64,000 nt of DNA from HRBIN23 sp046294495 (GCA_046294495.1 JBKBKV010000001.1:1-64000); one strand, 5' to 3'; positions 38,068 to 47,420 are shown, counted from the stretch's first letter. Notes: generated by a model not told the origin, from the letters alone. Program-made: numbers and translations.

Positions 38068-39045
38068 CTACGCTACAGCAAACTCTCTCCCCAGGAAAGA
38101 TGCCAGGGCTTGCTGGGAGGTGTAGCGTGGCTTCCATCCCGTGCTCTCTTCCAGGCGATGGGTGCTTACCACAAAAGGCCATCGGATAAAGGCCAGGCCC
38201 ACAGCCGAGGAATCGCTTTGTAGGTGGAGCCGCCAACTGGCCTCGGTTAGCGCTGTCAATGCCGAACAGGGGAGCCACACTAGCGGGCGGCCGGCCAGGC
38301 GTGCCAGACCGCTCCAGGGTATTGTCCCTTGCCCTGCCAGGTTGAAGGTGCCTGGAACCGGCTCCTTCAACAGATGCACCAGGATGGATACCTGGTCGTC
38401 CATGTGAAGGAACTGCATGGGCGGGTCGTGGCCTGCACACCCTGGCAGGATAGGCTTGGTGAGGGCGCGTGCCACGAAGTTATTCGCCCCTGGCCCCATA
38501 ACCGGGCACCCCCGTAGAATGGTGATGCTCGCTTGGGGATAATCTTGCCCCCAGCGTGCCAGCACCCCTTCCGCCTCCACTTTATCCTCGGCGTATTGGA
38601 AACCACGGTTTGGGCGTAGAGGGGCATCCTCTGTGAGGGGAACAGGGTTGGACGGATGGGCTCCGTAAACGGTGGAGCTGCTCAAGTATAAGACGCGCCA
38701 CACGCCGGCCGTTGCGCACGCCCGGAGGGTCGCCTCCAGACCCCCCACATTGATTTGCCTCACCGCCTGGCGGTTGCGTCCAGGGCGCAGTTGGAAGGCC
38801 AGGGGCACTATGGCCTGTATGCCCAGGGAGCGCAACGCCCCCTCTAGCACCCAGGGCAAGGCGTTGGCCACATCGTGCTGCAGGGGCACTACCTTGGGGG
38901 GTAAGGGGGGCGCAGGGCGTGCGTCCACAGCCAGAATAGTCTCTACCCACGGCTCCTGGGCCAGTGCCGCTACTAGGCTCTTGCCGATGTAGCCGGCGGC
39001 CCCTGTAACGGCGATGCGCGCTGGGGGAGTGCTAAGAAACGACAT
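38068..39045 (-). CDS. NAD-dependent epimerase/dehydratase (extended SDR)
   Basis: About 325 residues, starting MSFLSTPPARIAVTGAAGYIGKSLVAA. The Rossmann motif GAAGYIG and the YAEDKVEAE catalytic YxxxK region identify an extended short-chain dehydrogenase. The substrate is probably a nucleotide sugar or a related polyol. The start at 39045 overlaps the stop of the DUF6379 gene by 14 bp; an in-frame extension to 39093 would overlap more. Confidence 0.85.
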   Translation of the reverse strand: MSFLSTPPARIAVTGAAGYIGKSLVAALAQEPWVETILAVDARPAPPLPPKVVPLQHDVANALPWVLEGALRSLGIQAIVPLAFQLRPGRNRQAVRQINVGGLEATLRACATAGVWRVLYLSSSTVYGAHPSNPVPLTEDAPLRPNRGFQYAEDKVEAEGVLARWGQDYPQASITILRGCPVMGPGANNFVARALTKPILPGCAGHDPPMQFLHMDDQVSILVHLLKEPVPGTFNLAGQGTIPWSGLARLAGRPLVWLPCSALTALTEASWRLHLQSDSSAVGLAFIRWPFVVSTHRLEESTGWKPRYTSQQALASFLGREFAVA

Positions 39046-39397
39046 CTGTGAAATCAAAACTGAGGGAGCCAAACCCCTGGACAACAAAGCCAACGCTGAC
39101 CTTATGTGCCCCTGGTTCTAGGGAGACACCCCGAACCTTGACAGTTGTGGTGCGGTTCAAGGCCAGGGTAAAGGGCTGTTGTGGGGTTACCTGGGTAAAG
39201 GGGACATCTTTTCCGTCTACCGAAAATGAGCATTGTTCCAGGGGCACCTCCCGGCCGTTGACCTTCAGAGGGAGCATCTGGCGGGCGTAGCCAGACCCCA
39301 GTTGGTTGCACAGTTGAAACTCAAAGCCGTCTTGGGTGCGGCGCAGGCTGCCCTTGACATAAAGGCGACGGAGCAGGAACGGGGGGATGCTTACCAT
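39032..39397 (-). CDS. DUF6379 / C-glycoside deglycosidase beta-subunit-like protein
   Basis: About 121 residues. The body LLRRLYVKGSLRRTQDG, then VNGREVPLEQCSF and EPGAHKVSVGF, ending DFTDVV, resembles the small beta subunit of C-glycoside deglycosidases (DUF6379). No alpha subunit is seen beside it. ATG 39397 has AGGAGG five bases upstream; a GTG at 39403 overlaps it. Neighbours are an epimerase and a class II aldolase, so a sugar or polyol catabolic unit is likely. Confidence 0.6.
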   Translation of the reverse strand: MVSIPPFLLRRLYVKGSLRRTQDGFEFQLCNQLGSGYARQMLPLKVNGREVPLEQCSFSVDGKDVPFTQVTPQQPFTLALNRTTTVKVRGVSLEPGAHKVSVGFVVQGFGSLSFDFTDVVS

Positions 39398-39406
39398 ATC
39401 CACCTC

Positions 39407-40069
39407 CTAGGGTTGGCCTGGACGCTGGCGCATCAGGTAAATAGCGCGCTCCGTTTCCACTGCCTCGGGCGCCAGGACGGGGGCATTCCCCAGCAGTTTT
39501 GCCAGGATGAAGACCTGGGCCGCCCGCTCCACCAGCAAGCAGACCTGAAGGGCTTGTTCCAGGGTGCGCCCCACTCCCACTGCCCCGTGGTGGCGCAGGA
39601 GAACCCCACAGCGGTCGCCCAAAGCGTCTACCGCCCTGTTGGCCAGGTCCTGGCTTCCTGGAAAACCGTATGAGGCTACCCGCACCGGCCCCCCTATGAA
39701 AACCACCACCTCGTCCAGAATAGGGGGTATATCTAGACCGGCGGCGGCGCACACGCTGGCGTAGAGGGAATGGGTGTGGATGACCCCGTGCACATCGGGG
39801 CGGGCACGGTATATGGCGATGTGGAGCAGGCTTTCGCTGGAAGGGGGCAGGTCCCCTGCTACAGGCTCCCCCTCTTCATCAATCACCACGATGTCTTCAG
39901 GGTGAAGGGTATTGTAGGGGCGTTGGGTAGGGGTAATGGCCAGGAGTATCTTGCCCTGGCGCTGGCCAACTCGCTTGCTTACATTCCCGGCCGCTCCCGC
40001 TACTAGGCCGGCTTGGAGCATAGCCTGGGCCGTTTGGAGCACCTCTGTGCGCTCCTGCATCCATTCCAT
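39407..40069 (-). CDS. Class II aldolase / adducin-domain protein
   Basis: About 220 residues of the FucA/AraD-like family. The GNVSKR segment, SSESLLHIAIYRARP, the zinc site HTHSLYAS and HHGAVGVG are characteristic. Typical reactions are retro-aldol cleavage of sugar phosphates, or decarboxylation; the substrate is unknown. It is followed 9 bp later by the DUF6379 gene. It is divergent from alaS. Confidence 0.82.
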   Translation of the reverse strand: MEWMQERTEVLQTAQAMLQAGLVAGAAGNVSKRVGQRQGKILLAITPTQRPYNTLHPEDIVVIDEEGEPVAGDLPPSSESLLHIAIYRARPDVHGVIHTHSLYASVCAAAGLDIPPILDEVVVFIGGPVRVASYGFPGSQDLANRAVDALGDRCGVLLRHHGAVGVGRTLEQALQVCLLVERAAQVFILAKLLGNAPVLAPEAVETERAIYLMRQRPGQP

Positions 40070-40134
40070 ACAGCCAGCCTGTGTGTCGGCTATTGGTTTA
40101 TTTTAGCGTGGCGAGGAGTGGGGCGCAACCCTTT

Positions 40135-40163
40135 TTGACGGGCCTGTAGCGCTTTGGTATACT
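40135..40163 (+). promoter_or_regulatory. alaS: Sigma-70-like promoter of alaS
   Basis: -35 TTGACG (40135-40140), 17-bp spacer, -10 TATACT (40158-40163). It gives a leader of about 135 nt before the alaS start. Confidence 0.75.
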
Positions 40164-40230
40164 CTTCTTGCAGTGAGTAGGCTACAAGGGGATAACATGG
40201 TCGCTGGAGCGGCGGCTACCTAGTGGCCTA

Positions 40231-40284
40231 GGGCACCGCACCCCCCATTCCATGGGCGGGCGCAGGTGCCCGCCCCTTCTTTCT
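40231..40284 (+). promoter_or_regulatory. Attenuator-like leader of alaS with mutually exclusive hairpins
   Basis: An 8-bp perfect GC stem (40254-40261 with 40268-40275) is followed by CTTCTTTCT, like an intrinsic terminator. Upstream GGGCACC (40231-40237) is exactly complementary to GGTGCCC (40265-40271), so the two pairings compete. The stretch CTAGGGCACCGCA is only loosely like a T-box sequence, and no clear specifier stem is identified. Confidence 0.45.
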
Positions 40285-40305
40285 CCATACATCTGGGGGT
40301 AGGCA

Positions 40306-43023
40306 ATGCGCACGAGCGACGAAGTTCGACGAGGCTTTCTGGAGTTTTTCAAGGTGAAGGGCTCCCTGGAAGTGCCCAGTTCCTCCCTCATCCCCGCTGG
40401 AGACCCCACCCTTCTCTTCACTACGGCGGGTATGGTGCAGTTCAAGCCTTACTTCCTGGGCCAGGCGGCACCTCCGGCGCGTCGCCTTACCTCTTGTCAG
40501 AAGTGCTTCCGCACCACAGACATCGACTCTGTGGGGGACTACAAGCACCTCACTTTCTTTGAGATGCTGGGCAACTTCAGCGTGGGCGATTACTTCAAAA
40601 AGGAGGCCATCGCCTGGGCCTGGGAGTTCGTTACCCAGCATATGCGCCTGCCTCCGGAGCGCCTGTGGGTAACCATCTACATGGAGGACGATGAGGCCTT
40701 CCGCTTGTGGCACGAGATGGTGGGTGTGCCCGCCCAGCGCATCTACCGCTACGGCAGGAAGGACAACTTCTGGGGCCCCCCTGGCCTGGAAGGCCCTTGT
40801 GGGCCTTGCAGCGAGATCCATTATGACTACGGCGCTCACCTGGGGTGTGGGCCTATGGCTACTCCAGAGGAGGTGGCCCGCGCCCAGCAACAGGGCACCC
40901 CCATCGCCGGGTGCCATCCCAACTGCGACCGCTGTATGCGCTTTGTGGAACTGTGGAACCTGGTGTTTATGCAATTCTTCCAGGACAGGGAGAAGCGCCT
41001 TTCGCCCCTGCCGGCCCCAAACATTGACACAGGCATGGGACTGGAGCGTGCCACCGCCATCCTCCAAGGCAAGCGCACAGTCTACGATACCGACCTCTTT
41101 CAGCCCATCCTCCAGTGTATTGGCAACTTGTGTGGCAAGTCTTATGGGCAGGATGCATCCAGCGACTACGCCATGCGGGTAGTGGCGGAGCACACCCGGG
41201 GCGCTACCTTCCTTATCGCCGACGGGGTGGTGCCGGGGAACGAGGGGAGAGGGTATGTGCTAAGGCGCATCATCCGCCGGGGCATCCGCTTCGGGCGCAA
41301 ACTGGGTTTGGGTGGGCCTTTCCTGGGCGGTGTGGCGCAGGCAGTGATAGAGCGGATGGGGGGCGTGTATCCCGACCTTGTAACCAACAGGGAGTTTGTG
41401 CAACGTGTGCTGGCCATAGAGGAGGAGCGCTTTGGGCAGGTATACGAGGCCGGGCGCACCATCCTGGAGGAGGCTATTGAGGATGTGCGCCAGAAGGCCC
41501 TCGCCGGAGCATCCCCTCTTCCTTTGCCCGCCTCCCTGGTGTTTACCCTCTACGACACCTACGGCTTTCCTCCTGAACTGACCGAAGAGGTGGCCAAGGA
41601 GCGTGGCCTGCCAGGCATAGACTGGGAGGGTTTCCAGAAGGAGATGGAAGCCCAGAGAGAGCGAGCGCGGGCGGCAGCCAGGTTTGGTGGGGGGGCCCAG
41701 GCGCGTATCTTCCTCTATGAACAACTGGGTGTGCGTGGCACTCGCTTCGTCGGTTACGAGCGCCTCACCCAGCAGTCGGTGGTGGTGGGCCTTCTGCGGG
41801 GCGACCAGGTGGTCCCGGAAGCCAGCCAGGGGGATGAGGTGGAAGTGGTCTTGCGGGAGACGCCTTTCTACCCCGAAGGGGGTGGACAGGTGGGCGACAG
41901 GGGCTTTATCTTCGGGCCTATGGGCAAGGTAGAGGTAGTTGATACCTACTCGCCCATAGCCGACCTCATCGTGCACCGGGGGAAGGTGGCCCAGGGGCAC
42001 ATTAGCCTGGGGGACACGGTGCAGGCCCAGGTGGACCAGGAGCGTCGCCACGATGCCGCTCGCAACCACACCGCTACCCACCTCCTCCACGCCGCCTTGC
42101 GGAAGGTGCTAGGCCCCCATGTGCGCCAGGCTGGCTCCCTGGTGGCACCTGACCGACTGCGCTTCGACTTCACCCATGTGCAGGCCCTTGCCCGCGAGGA
42201 ACTCAGGGCAGTGGAGCGTCTGGTCAACGAGAAGGTAAGAGAGAACCTGCCTGTGCACAAGTGGGAGACGGACTACCTGCAGGCTATCCAGGAAGGGGCT
42301 CTGGCCTTCTTCGGCGATAAATATGGGCAACGGGTGCGGGTGGTGGAGGTGGCCAATGGCGGGCGTTTCAGCTTTGAGGTGTGTGGAGGCACCCACCTTG
42401 AGCGCACAGGAGACATCGGCCTCTTCCTGATAGTGTCCGAGGCCTCGATAGGGGCAGGGGTGCGCCGTATTGAGGCGGTTACCGGGCGGTGGGCCGAGGC
42501 CCTGGTGAGCCAGCGCTTGGATACCCTGGAGCGGGCCGCCTCCCTGCTGGAGACGACGCCTGAAGGGGTGTCCCAGCGTCTCCAGAGTGCCCTGGAGGCC
42601 CTGGACCAGGAGCGGAAGCGTAGCGCCGCCCTGGAACGCGACCTGGCCCGCTATCGGGCCGCTTCCCTCCTCTCCCAGGTGCAGGAGGTGGATGGCTTGA
42701 AGGTGCTTTCCGCTCGGGCCGACGCCTCGTCAGTGGAAGCCCTGCGGGAGATGGGGGACTTCCTCAAAGAGCGCATAGGCGGCGGCATTGTGGTGTTGGG
42801 AAGCATCATCCGTGGTCGTCCTCTCCTGGTGGCTATGGCTACGCCTGAGGCCGTGGCCCGTGGTGCGGATGCCACTGCAGTGGTGCGGGAGGCCGCCAAG
42901 GCTATAGAAGGGGGTGGAGGTGGGCGTCCCGAAATGGCACAGGCGGGGGGCAAGCGCCCCGAGGGGCTCGACCAGGCTCTGGGACGGGTTCCTGCCCTGG
43001 TGCGCCAGATGGTGAGAAAATAG
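40306..43023 (+). CDS. alaS: Alanyl-tRNA synthetase
   Basis: Charges tRNA-Ala and edits mischarged Ser and Gly. The 905-residue enzyme has the class II motif 1-3 core (FTTAGMVQFKPYFLG; CFRTTDIDSVG), the editing-domain HTATHLLHAALRKVLG (HxxxH) and CGGTH site, and the C-terminal DHHA1-like domain with a Gly-rich GGGGGRPEMAQAGG. A G-rich site lies before ATG 40306. It is followed by ruvX in the same operon. Confidence 0.97.
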   Translation: MRTSDEVRRGFLEFFKVKGSLEVPSSSLIPAGDPTLLFTTAGMVQFKPYFLGQAAPPARRLTSCQKCFRTTDIDSVGDYKHLTFFEMLGNFSVGDYFKKEAIAWAWEFVTQHMRLPPERLWVTIYMEDDEAFRLWHEMVGVPAQRIYRYGRKDNFWGPPGLEGPCGPCSEIHYDYGAHLGCGPMATPEEVARAQQQGTPIAGCHPNCDRCMRFVELWNLVFMQFFQDREKRLSPLPAPNIDTGMGLERATAILQGKRTVYDTDLFQPILQCIGNLCGKSYGQDASSDYAMRVVAEHTRGATFLIADGVVPGNEGRGYVLRRIIRRGIRFGRKLGLGGPFLGGVAQAVIERMGGVYPDLVTNREFVQRVLAIEEERFGQVYEAGRTILEEAIEDVRQKALAGASPLPLPASLVFTLYDTYGFPPELTEEVAKERGLPGIDWEGFQKEMEAQRERARAAARFGGGAQARIFLYEQLGVRGTRFVGYERLTQQSVVVGLLRGDQVVPEASQGDEVEVVLRETPFYPEGGGQVGDRGFIFGPMGKVEVVDTYSPIADLIVHRGKVAQGHISLGDTVQAQVDQERRHDAARNHTATHLLHAALRKVLGPHVRQAGSLVAPDRLRFDFTHVQALAREELRAVERLVNEKVRENLPVHKWETDYLQAIQEGALAFFGDKYGQRVRVVEVANGGRFSFEVCGGTHLERTGDIGLFLIVSEASIGAGVRRIEAVTGRWAEALVSQRLDTLERAASLLETTPEGVSQRLQSALEALDQERKRSAALERDLARYRAASLLSQVQEVDGLKVLSARADASSVEALREMGDFLKERIGGGIVVLGSIIRGRPLLVAMATPEAVARGADATAVVREAAKAIEGGGGGRPEMAQAGGKRPEGLDQALGRVPALVRQMVRK

Positions 43024-43025
43024 CG

Positions 43026-43469
43026 ATGCGCATCCTTGCACTGGATGTGGGAGGGCGCCGCATCGGGAGTGCCATCAGCGACCCGGAGGGACGCCTCGCC
43101 TTCCCTGCCGAGACTGTCCAGCGCTGCACCTTGTCCGAAGATGTCTCGGCGGTGCTTGACCTTGCCCGTCGCCTGCAGGCCCAGGCTATTCTGGTGGGTA
43201 TCCCCGTCTCCTTGAGCGGGCAGATGGGGCCTCAGGCGCAGGAGGTGCTGGCCTTTGTGGACGCCCTGCGCCAGGCCAGCCCCCTGCCTGTGGAAACTTG
43301 GGATGAGCGTTTCACCACGATGGAAGCAGAGCGCCTGCTCCTGGAGGCTGGGCACCGCCCGTCCAGGGACAAGGCCAAGAGGGATGCGGCAGCCGCCGCC
43401 GTGCTCTTGCAGGCCTATCTGGATGCGCGGGCGCGCTCGGGAGCGCAGGGAAACTTGCATCCCTGTTAG
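43026..43469 (+). CDS. ruvX: Putative Holliday junction resolvase RuvX (YqgF)
   Basis: 147 residues of the RNase H-like YqgF family: ALDVGGRRIGSAISD with the first catalytic Asp, ILVGIPVSLSG, WDERFTTMEAERLL and DKAKRDAAAAAVLLQ. It probably acts in pre-16S rRNA 5'-end processing or Holliday junction resolution. It starts 3 bp after the alaS stop. Confidence 0.9.
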   Translation: MRILALDVGGRRIGSAISDPEGRLAFPAETVQRCTLSEDVSAVLDLARRLQAQAILVGIPVSLSGQMGPQAQEVLAFVDALRQASPLPVETWDERFTTMEAERLLLEAGHRPSRDKAKRDAAAAAVLLQAYLDARARSGAQGNLHPC

Positions 43470-43509
43470 GTGTGCTAGCATAGGGCGGGAGTTCCGTTTG
43501 GGGCAGGCT

Positions 43510-44355
43510 ATGCCGCGTGTGCGCCCACCTGCCGTTGCTGGCGCCTTCTACGCAGGGGAGCGCCAGGCCTTACTCAAGGAGGTGGAATGGTGCTACCGCC
43601 ACCCCTTGGGGCCTGGGTTTCTGCCCAGGCTGAAAGACACCCCTTTGGCTAGTCCCCTGGGGTTGGTGGCCCCCCACGCCGCTTACCGCTATTCTGGCCC
43701 TGTGGCCGCCCATGCCTACGCTGCCCTTGCCCAAGCAGGGCGCCCGCGGGGGGTGGTGCTCCTGGGGCCAGATCACTACGGTCTTGGAGCGTCTCTTTCC
43801 CTTACTGAAGCCGACGCCTGGCAGACACCCCTGGGCCTGGTGCCCGTAGACCATTCCTTGGACAGTGCCCTACGACACCGTATCCCGGGTCTACGCCCCA
43901 GCCCTTCAGCCCACTCGCGGGAGCACTCTTTAGAGGTGCACCTACCTTTCTTGCAATACCTGCTGGGGGGCGAGTGTCCTTTCATGCCCATCGCCATGCT
44001 TGACCAGTCGCTAGAGAGTGCTGTTCGTATAGGGCAGGCCCTGGGGGAGGTGGTGAGGGGGCAAGGGTGGGTGCTTATCGCCTCCACAGACCTTTCCCAC
44101 TACCATCCCGATGAGAGGGCACGGCGCCTGGACCGACGGGCGATAGACGCCATACTTACTGGGCATCCCAAAGGGGTGGCGGAAGTAGCGGAGGAAGTCA
44201 ATATGTGCGGGCCGGGGCCTGTGATGGTTTTGCTGACGTGTTTTGGTGTGTGGGGGCGTCCCCAACCTCGCCTGCTAGCCTATGCCACCTCGGCCGACAC
44301 CGGCGGGGAGCGGGAGGGTGTGGTAGGGTATGCCAGCCTTCTGCTTCAAGGGTGA
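43510..44355 (+). CDS. MEMO1-family protein (AmmeMemoRadiSam system protein B)
   Basis: About 281 residues from ATG 43510 (MPRVRPPAVAGAFYAG). MEMO signatures are RPPAVAGAFYAG, LVAPHAAYRYSG, GPDHYG, SREHSLEVHLPFLQYL and STDLSHY, with His/Asp residues that form a metal site in the family. An upstream in-frame extension to 43255 overlaps ruvX and was not used. AmrA or the radical SAM AmrS partners are not nearby. Its last 81 bp overlap the C-terminal coding region of the convergent LuxR gene. Confidence 0.85.
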   Translation: MPRVRPPAVAGAFYAGERQALLKEVEWCYRHPLGPGFLPRLKDTPLASPLGLVAPHAAYRYSGPVAAHAYAALAQAGRPRGVVLLGPDHYGLGASLSLTEADAWQTPLGLVPVDHSLDSALRHRIPGLRPSPSAHSREHSLEVHLPFLQYLLGGECPFMPIAMLDQSLESAVRIGQALGEVVRGQGWVLIASTDLSHYHPDERARRLDRRAIDAILTGHPKGVAEVAEEVNMCGPGPVMVLLTCFGVWGRPQPRLLAYATSADTGGEREGVVGYASLLLQG

Positions 44356-45132
44356 GGCGTGGTCTGCTGGTGCGCTACGCCGGGAACGACCCGAAAGGGG
44401 TTGTTCCGCGTCTTCCCAGGCGTTAAGTGTGGAGATGTCTGTCGCCTTTTGGAGAGCACCCCTGGCTTGTAGATACTTCACCACAACATAGACTCGGGGG
44501 TGCGCTACCTCCGGCATTGCACCCACTTTGCTGTAGATGCTGTTGATGTGGTGCTCCACTGTCTTGGTATCCAGGCAGAGGGATCGGGCTATGCCCGCGT
44601 TGGAGTAGCCACTGGCCATAAAAGCCAAGACTTCCTGCTCCCGTGGGGAAAGGCCGTTCAAGAAAGGAGGGGGAGTGTCGGGCCCGATAAGGCCCCCCAG
44701 GATGGCGGGGTCTAGCACCACATGTCCCTCGGCAACGGAGAACACGACCCGGGATACCTCTTCAAGGGAGTCTAGGGTGCTCTTGAAGAGGACGCCACAC
44801 CCTCCACGGGCAGAGCGGGCGAAGGCTCGCAGAGAGGAAAGGGCCTGGGGGTCGCTGGAACCAACCAGAACCATTACACTGGCATCGGGCCAGCGGGTGC
44901 ACACACTCTGGAGGGTATGCACGGTAGCAGGGGTAAGGCGTTTGACACCCAGCATCACCACGCGAGGTTTGAAGCGCTCCACTGCCTCACAAAGGGCTGT
45001 GGGTGAGGTATCCTCTGAGACGCCACACAGGGTGAAGCGGGGGTGGGAGACAAAGAAGGCCCGAAAGACCTCCCGGAAGAAGGCCTGTTCCTCGGCTATA
45101 TAGAGGCGAATGGGCTGTGTGGTGGCCACCAT
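44275..45132 (-). CDS. LuxR/NarL-type response regulator with degenerate receiver (paralogue 1)
   Basis: About 285 residues from ATG 45132 (MVATTQPIRLYIAEEQ). The N-terminal half resembles a receiver, but the usual acidic pair is EE and the phospho-acceptor Asp position reads VVMLGVKRLTP, so Asp is Gly. The C-terminal GerE helix-turn-helix is intact (LNGLSPREQEVLAFMASGYSN, then TVEHHINSIYSKVGA). It is a paralogue of the gene at 53884-54657. It probably binds DNA without phosphorylation. The tail overlaps amrB by 81 bp. Confidence 0.8.
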   Translation of the reverse strand: MVATTQPIRLYIAEEQAFFREVFRAFFVSHPRFTLCGVSEDTSPTALCEAVERFKPRVVMLGVKRLTPATVHTLQSVCTRWPDASVMVLVGSSDPQALSSLRAFARSARGGCGVLFKSTLDSLEEVSRVVFSVAEGHVVLDPAILGGLIGPDTPPPFLNGLSPREQEVLAFMASGYSNAGIARSLCLDTKTVEHHINSIYSKVGAMPEVAHPRVYVVVKYLQARGALQKATDISTLNAWEDAEQPLSGRSRRSAPADHASPLKQKAGIPYHTLPLPAGVGRGGIG

Positions 45133-45145
45133 TCTGCTTGACACT

Positions 45146-45160
45146 CTATCCCGGGGATAG
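45146..45160. promoter_or_regulatory. 15-bp palindrome upstream of the LuxR-type gene
   Basis: CTATCCC G GGGATAG, a perfect inverted repeat with one central base, lies 14 bp before the start of the paralogue 1 gene. It may be an operator (for example autoregulation) or a short hairpin near the ribosome site. Confidence 0.35.
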
Positions 45161-45360
45161 GGGGGCGTCCAGTGGCTGGAGGGCGGTTTGTTGGTCTCTA
45201 AAAGGCACCAGGTGGCGGTTACCAAAAGATAGCGTGGGGGGTCACACTCGGCTAGCCTGGTAGGCGGAGGGGATAGCCGGGTGTCGCTCTGCGTGCCCCA
45301 TTGTCAGGATGGCAGGCGTTCCTCTACCATGTGGCCAGGTGCCAAATAGGAGGCGTTTGG

Positions 45361-47412
45361 ATGCCCACTTTCTCTTCAGACCGCCTGCGGAATGTTGTCT
45401 TCTTGGGCCATACAGGTTCAGGGAAGACGACCCTGGGGGAGGCCCTGCTCTTCGCCACCGGCACCATCCCCCGCATGGGGCGCGTGGAAGACGGTAACAC
45501 GGTTGCTGACTACGAGCCAGAAGCGGTAAAGCGCAAGGGGAGTGTCCAGTTGGCCCTACTCCCCTGTGTCTACAAAGAGCATAAGATAACCTTTATTGAC
45601 ACCCCGGGTTACTTTGACTTTACAGGCGAAGTCATCTCGGCCCTACGGGCGGCCGACGCCGCCATCCTCTGTGTGGCGGCCAACGCTGGCGTGGAGGTCA
45701 TCACCGAGCAGATGTGGGAGCGTATCCAGGCGCTCCACCTGCCTTGCCTTATCTGCGTGACGAAGATGGACCGGGAGAACGCTGACTTCTCCAAGGCCCT
45801 GGCTAGTATCCAGCAGGCCTTTGGTCGTCATTGCGTAGCCTACCAGGTGCCCATAGGCGCTGCCCAGACCTTCAAGGGTATTGTCCCCCTGCTTCCTCTG
45901 CCCGAGGGAGTTCCAGACCAGGTGAAGGGCGTTGTAGAACAGGCCCGGGAGCGCCTGGTAGAGGCCATTGCCGAGACCGACGACGCCTTGGCCACAAAAT
46001 ATCTGGAGGGGGAGGCCATCGCCGACGGTGAACTGCAGGCGGCTTTGAAGGCGGCGGTGCTCCAGGGGAAAGTGGTGCCGGTGCTGGTGGGGAGTGCCAT
46101 TCAGGGGAAGGGCATCGGCGAACTCCTTGAAGCGGTGCTGGGTCTTCTGCCTTCCCCCTTGGAATGCCCTCCAATGGAGTCCACCAACCTCGCCACCGGC
46201 CAGAAAGAGGCCCTGCGCCCAGACCCCTCTGGCCCTCTGGCGGCCTTTGTCTTCAAGACCACTGCCGATCCCTATGTCGGTAAACTCTCCCTTTTCCGGG
46301 TGTTCAGTGGCACCTTCACCCCCGGGGAGATATACAATGCCAGCAAGGGCCAAAGCGAGCGGGTAGGGCAGGTGTTCATCCTTCGGGGCAAGAACCAGGA
46401 GGCGGTGCCCTCCCTGGTGGCAGGCGAAATCGGGGCGGTTACAAAACTCCAAGTTACCGCTACAGGCGACACCCTCTGCAACCGGGACCATCCCCTGGCA
46501 TTGCCCAGCCTCTCCTTCCCGGGGCCTTTGTATTCCCTAGCCGTCTACCCCAAAACGAAGGCTGACCTGGACAAACTGGGGTCGGCTCTGACCCGTCTCG
46601 CCGAGGAGGACCCAACCCTGCGCTTCAGTCGGGAGCCGGGCACAGGGGAGGCCTTGCTCCAGGGTATGGGCGATGCCCACTTGGATGTGGCCCTCCAGCG
46701 CGCCCAGCGCAAGTTTGGCGTGGGACTTGTGGTGCAGCCCCCCAAAGTGCCCTACAAAGAGACCGTGGCCTCACGGGTGGAGCGTGTGGAGAGCCGCTAC
46801 AAGAAGCAGACGGGGGGGCACGGGCACTATGCCCACATCGTGGTGCGCATTGAGCCTCTGCCCCGAGGGGGTGGCCTGGAGTTTGCCGAGGAGGTAGTGG
46901 GGGGTGTGGTGCCCAAGGAGTTCATCCCGGCGGTGGAGAAGGGGGTGAAGCGGGCCGCTGCTGAGGGTGTAGTGGCAGGATACCCTGTTACCGACCTGCG
47001 AGTGGTGCTCTTTGACGGCTCATCTCACCCGGTGGACTCGGCCAGCGGGGACTTTGAAATCGCTGGCTACGAGGGGCTACGGAAAGGGGTGCTACAGGCC
47101 AATCCCGTCCTATTGGAGCCTATTATGCGCCTGGCTGTTACCGTCCCAGACCAGTATAGTGGGGATGTGATAGGCGACTTGAACGGGAAGCGGGGGCGCA
47201 TCCTGGGGATGACGCCCTTTGGCAACGGCAAAACGCAGATAGAGGCCCTGGTGCCCCTGGTGGAGGTTCAAAGGTATGTGCTGGACCTGCGCTCTCTCAC
47301 TCAGGGGCGGGGCATCTTCACCATCGCCTTTGACCATTACGAGGAACTGCCACCCCACCTAGCCCAAAAGGTTATTGAGCAGGCCAGGCAGGCCCGGGCG
47401 GAGGCAAGGTAA
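45361..47412 (+). CDS. Elongation factor G-like GTPase (EF-G-2/FusA2 type)
   Basis: About 684 residues from ATG 45361 (MPTFSSDRLRNVVF), with AGGAGG seven bases upstream; the ORF extends to 45301 without support. P-loop GHTGSGKTTLGEAL differs from the canonical EF-G AHIDAGKTT form and is typical of the EF-G-2 group. DTPGYFDF (G3) and TKMDRENADF (G4) are clear. Domains III-V follow with TGGHGHYAHIVVRIEP. It is probably a second, non-housekeeping EF-G, with the main fusA elsewhere. Confidence 0.88.
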   Translation: MPTFSSDRLRNVVFLGHTGSGKTTLGEALLFATGTIPRMGRVEDGNTVADYEPEAVKRKGSVQLALLPCVYKEHKITFIDTPGYFDFTGEVISALRAADAAILCVAANAGVEVITEQMWERIQALHLPCLICVTKMDRENADFSKALASIQQAFGRHCVAYQVPIGAAQTFKGIVPLLPLPEGVPDQVKGVVEQARERLVEAIAETDDALATKYLEGEAIADGELQAALKAAVLQGKVVPVLVGSAIQGKGIGELLEAVLGLLPSPLECPPMESTNLATGQKEALRPDPSGPLAAFVFKTTADPYVGKLSLFRVFSGTFTPGEIYNASKGQSERVGQVFILRGKNQEAVPSLVAGEIGAVTKLQVTATGDTLCNRDHPLALPSLSFPGPLYSLAVYPKTKADLDKLGSALTRLAEEDPTLRFSREPGTGEALLQGMGDAHLDVALQRAQRKFGVGLVVQPPKVPYKETVASRVERVESRYKKQTGGHGHYAHIVVRIEPLPRGGGLEFAEEVVGGVVPKEFIPAVEKGVKRAAAEGVVAGYPVTDLRVVLFDGSSHPVDSASGDFEIAGYEGLRKGVLQANPVLLEPIMRLAVTVPDQYSGDVIGDLNGKRGRILGMTPFGNGKTQIEALVPLVEVQRYVLDLRSLTQGRGIFTIAFDHYEELPPHLAQKVIEQARQARAEAR

Positions 47413-47420
47413 GCACCCCA

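Noticed and set aside
40170..40305. Canonical T-box riboswitch before alaS
   Set aside because: The TGG-N-ACC bulge is not canonical for Ala tRNA and no specifier stem is recognised, so only an attenuator-like leader is reported.
43255..43509. Upstream extension of the MEMO gene
   Set aside because: It overlaps ruvX out of frame and the MEMO start motif begins at 43510.
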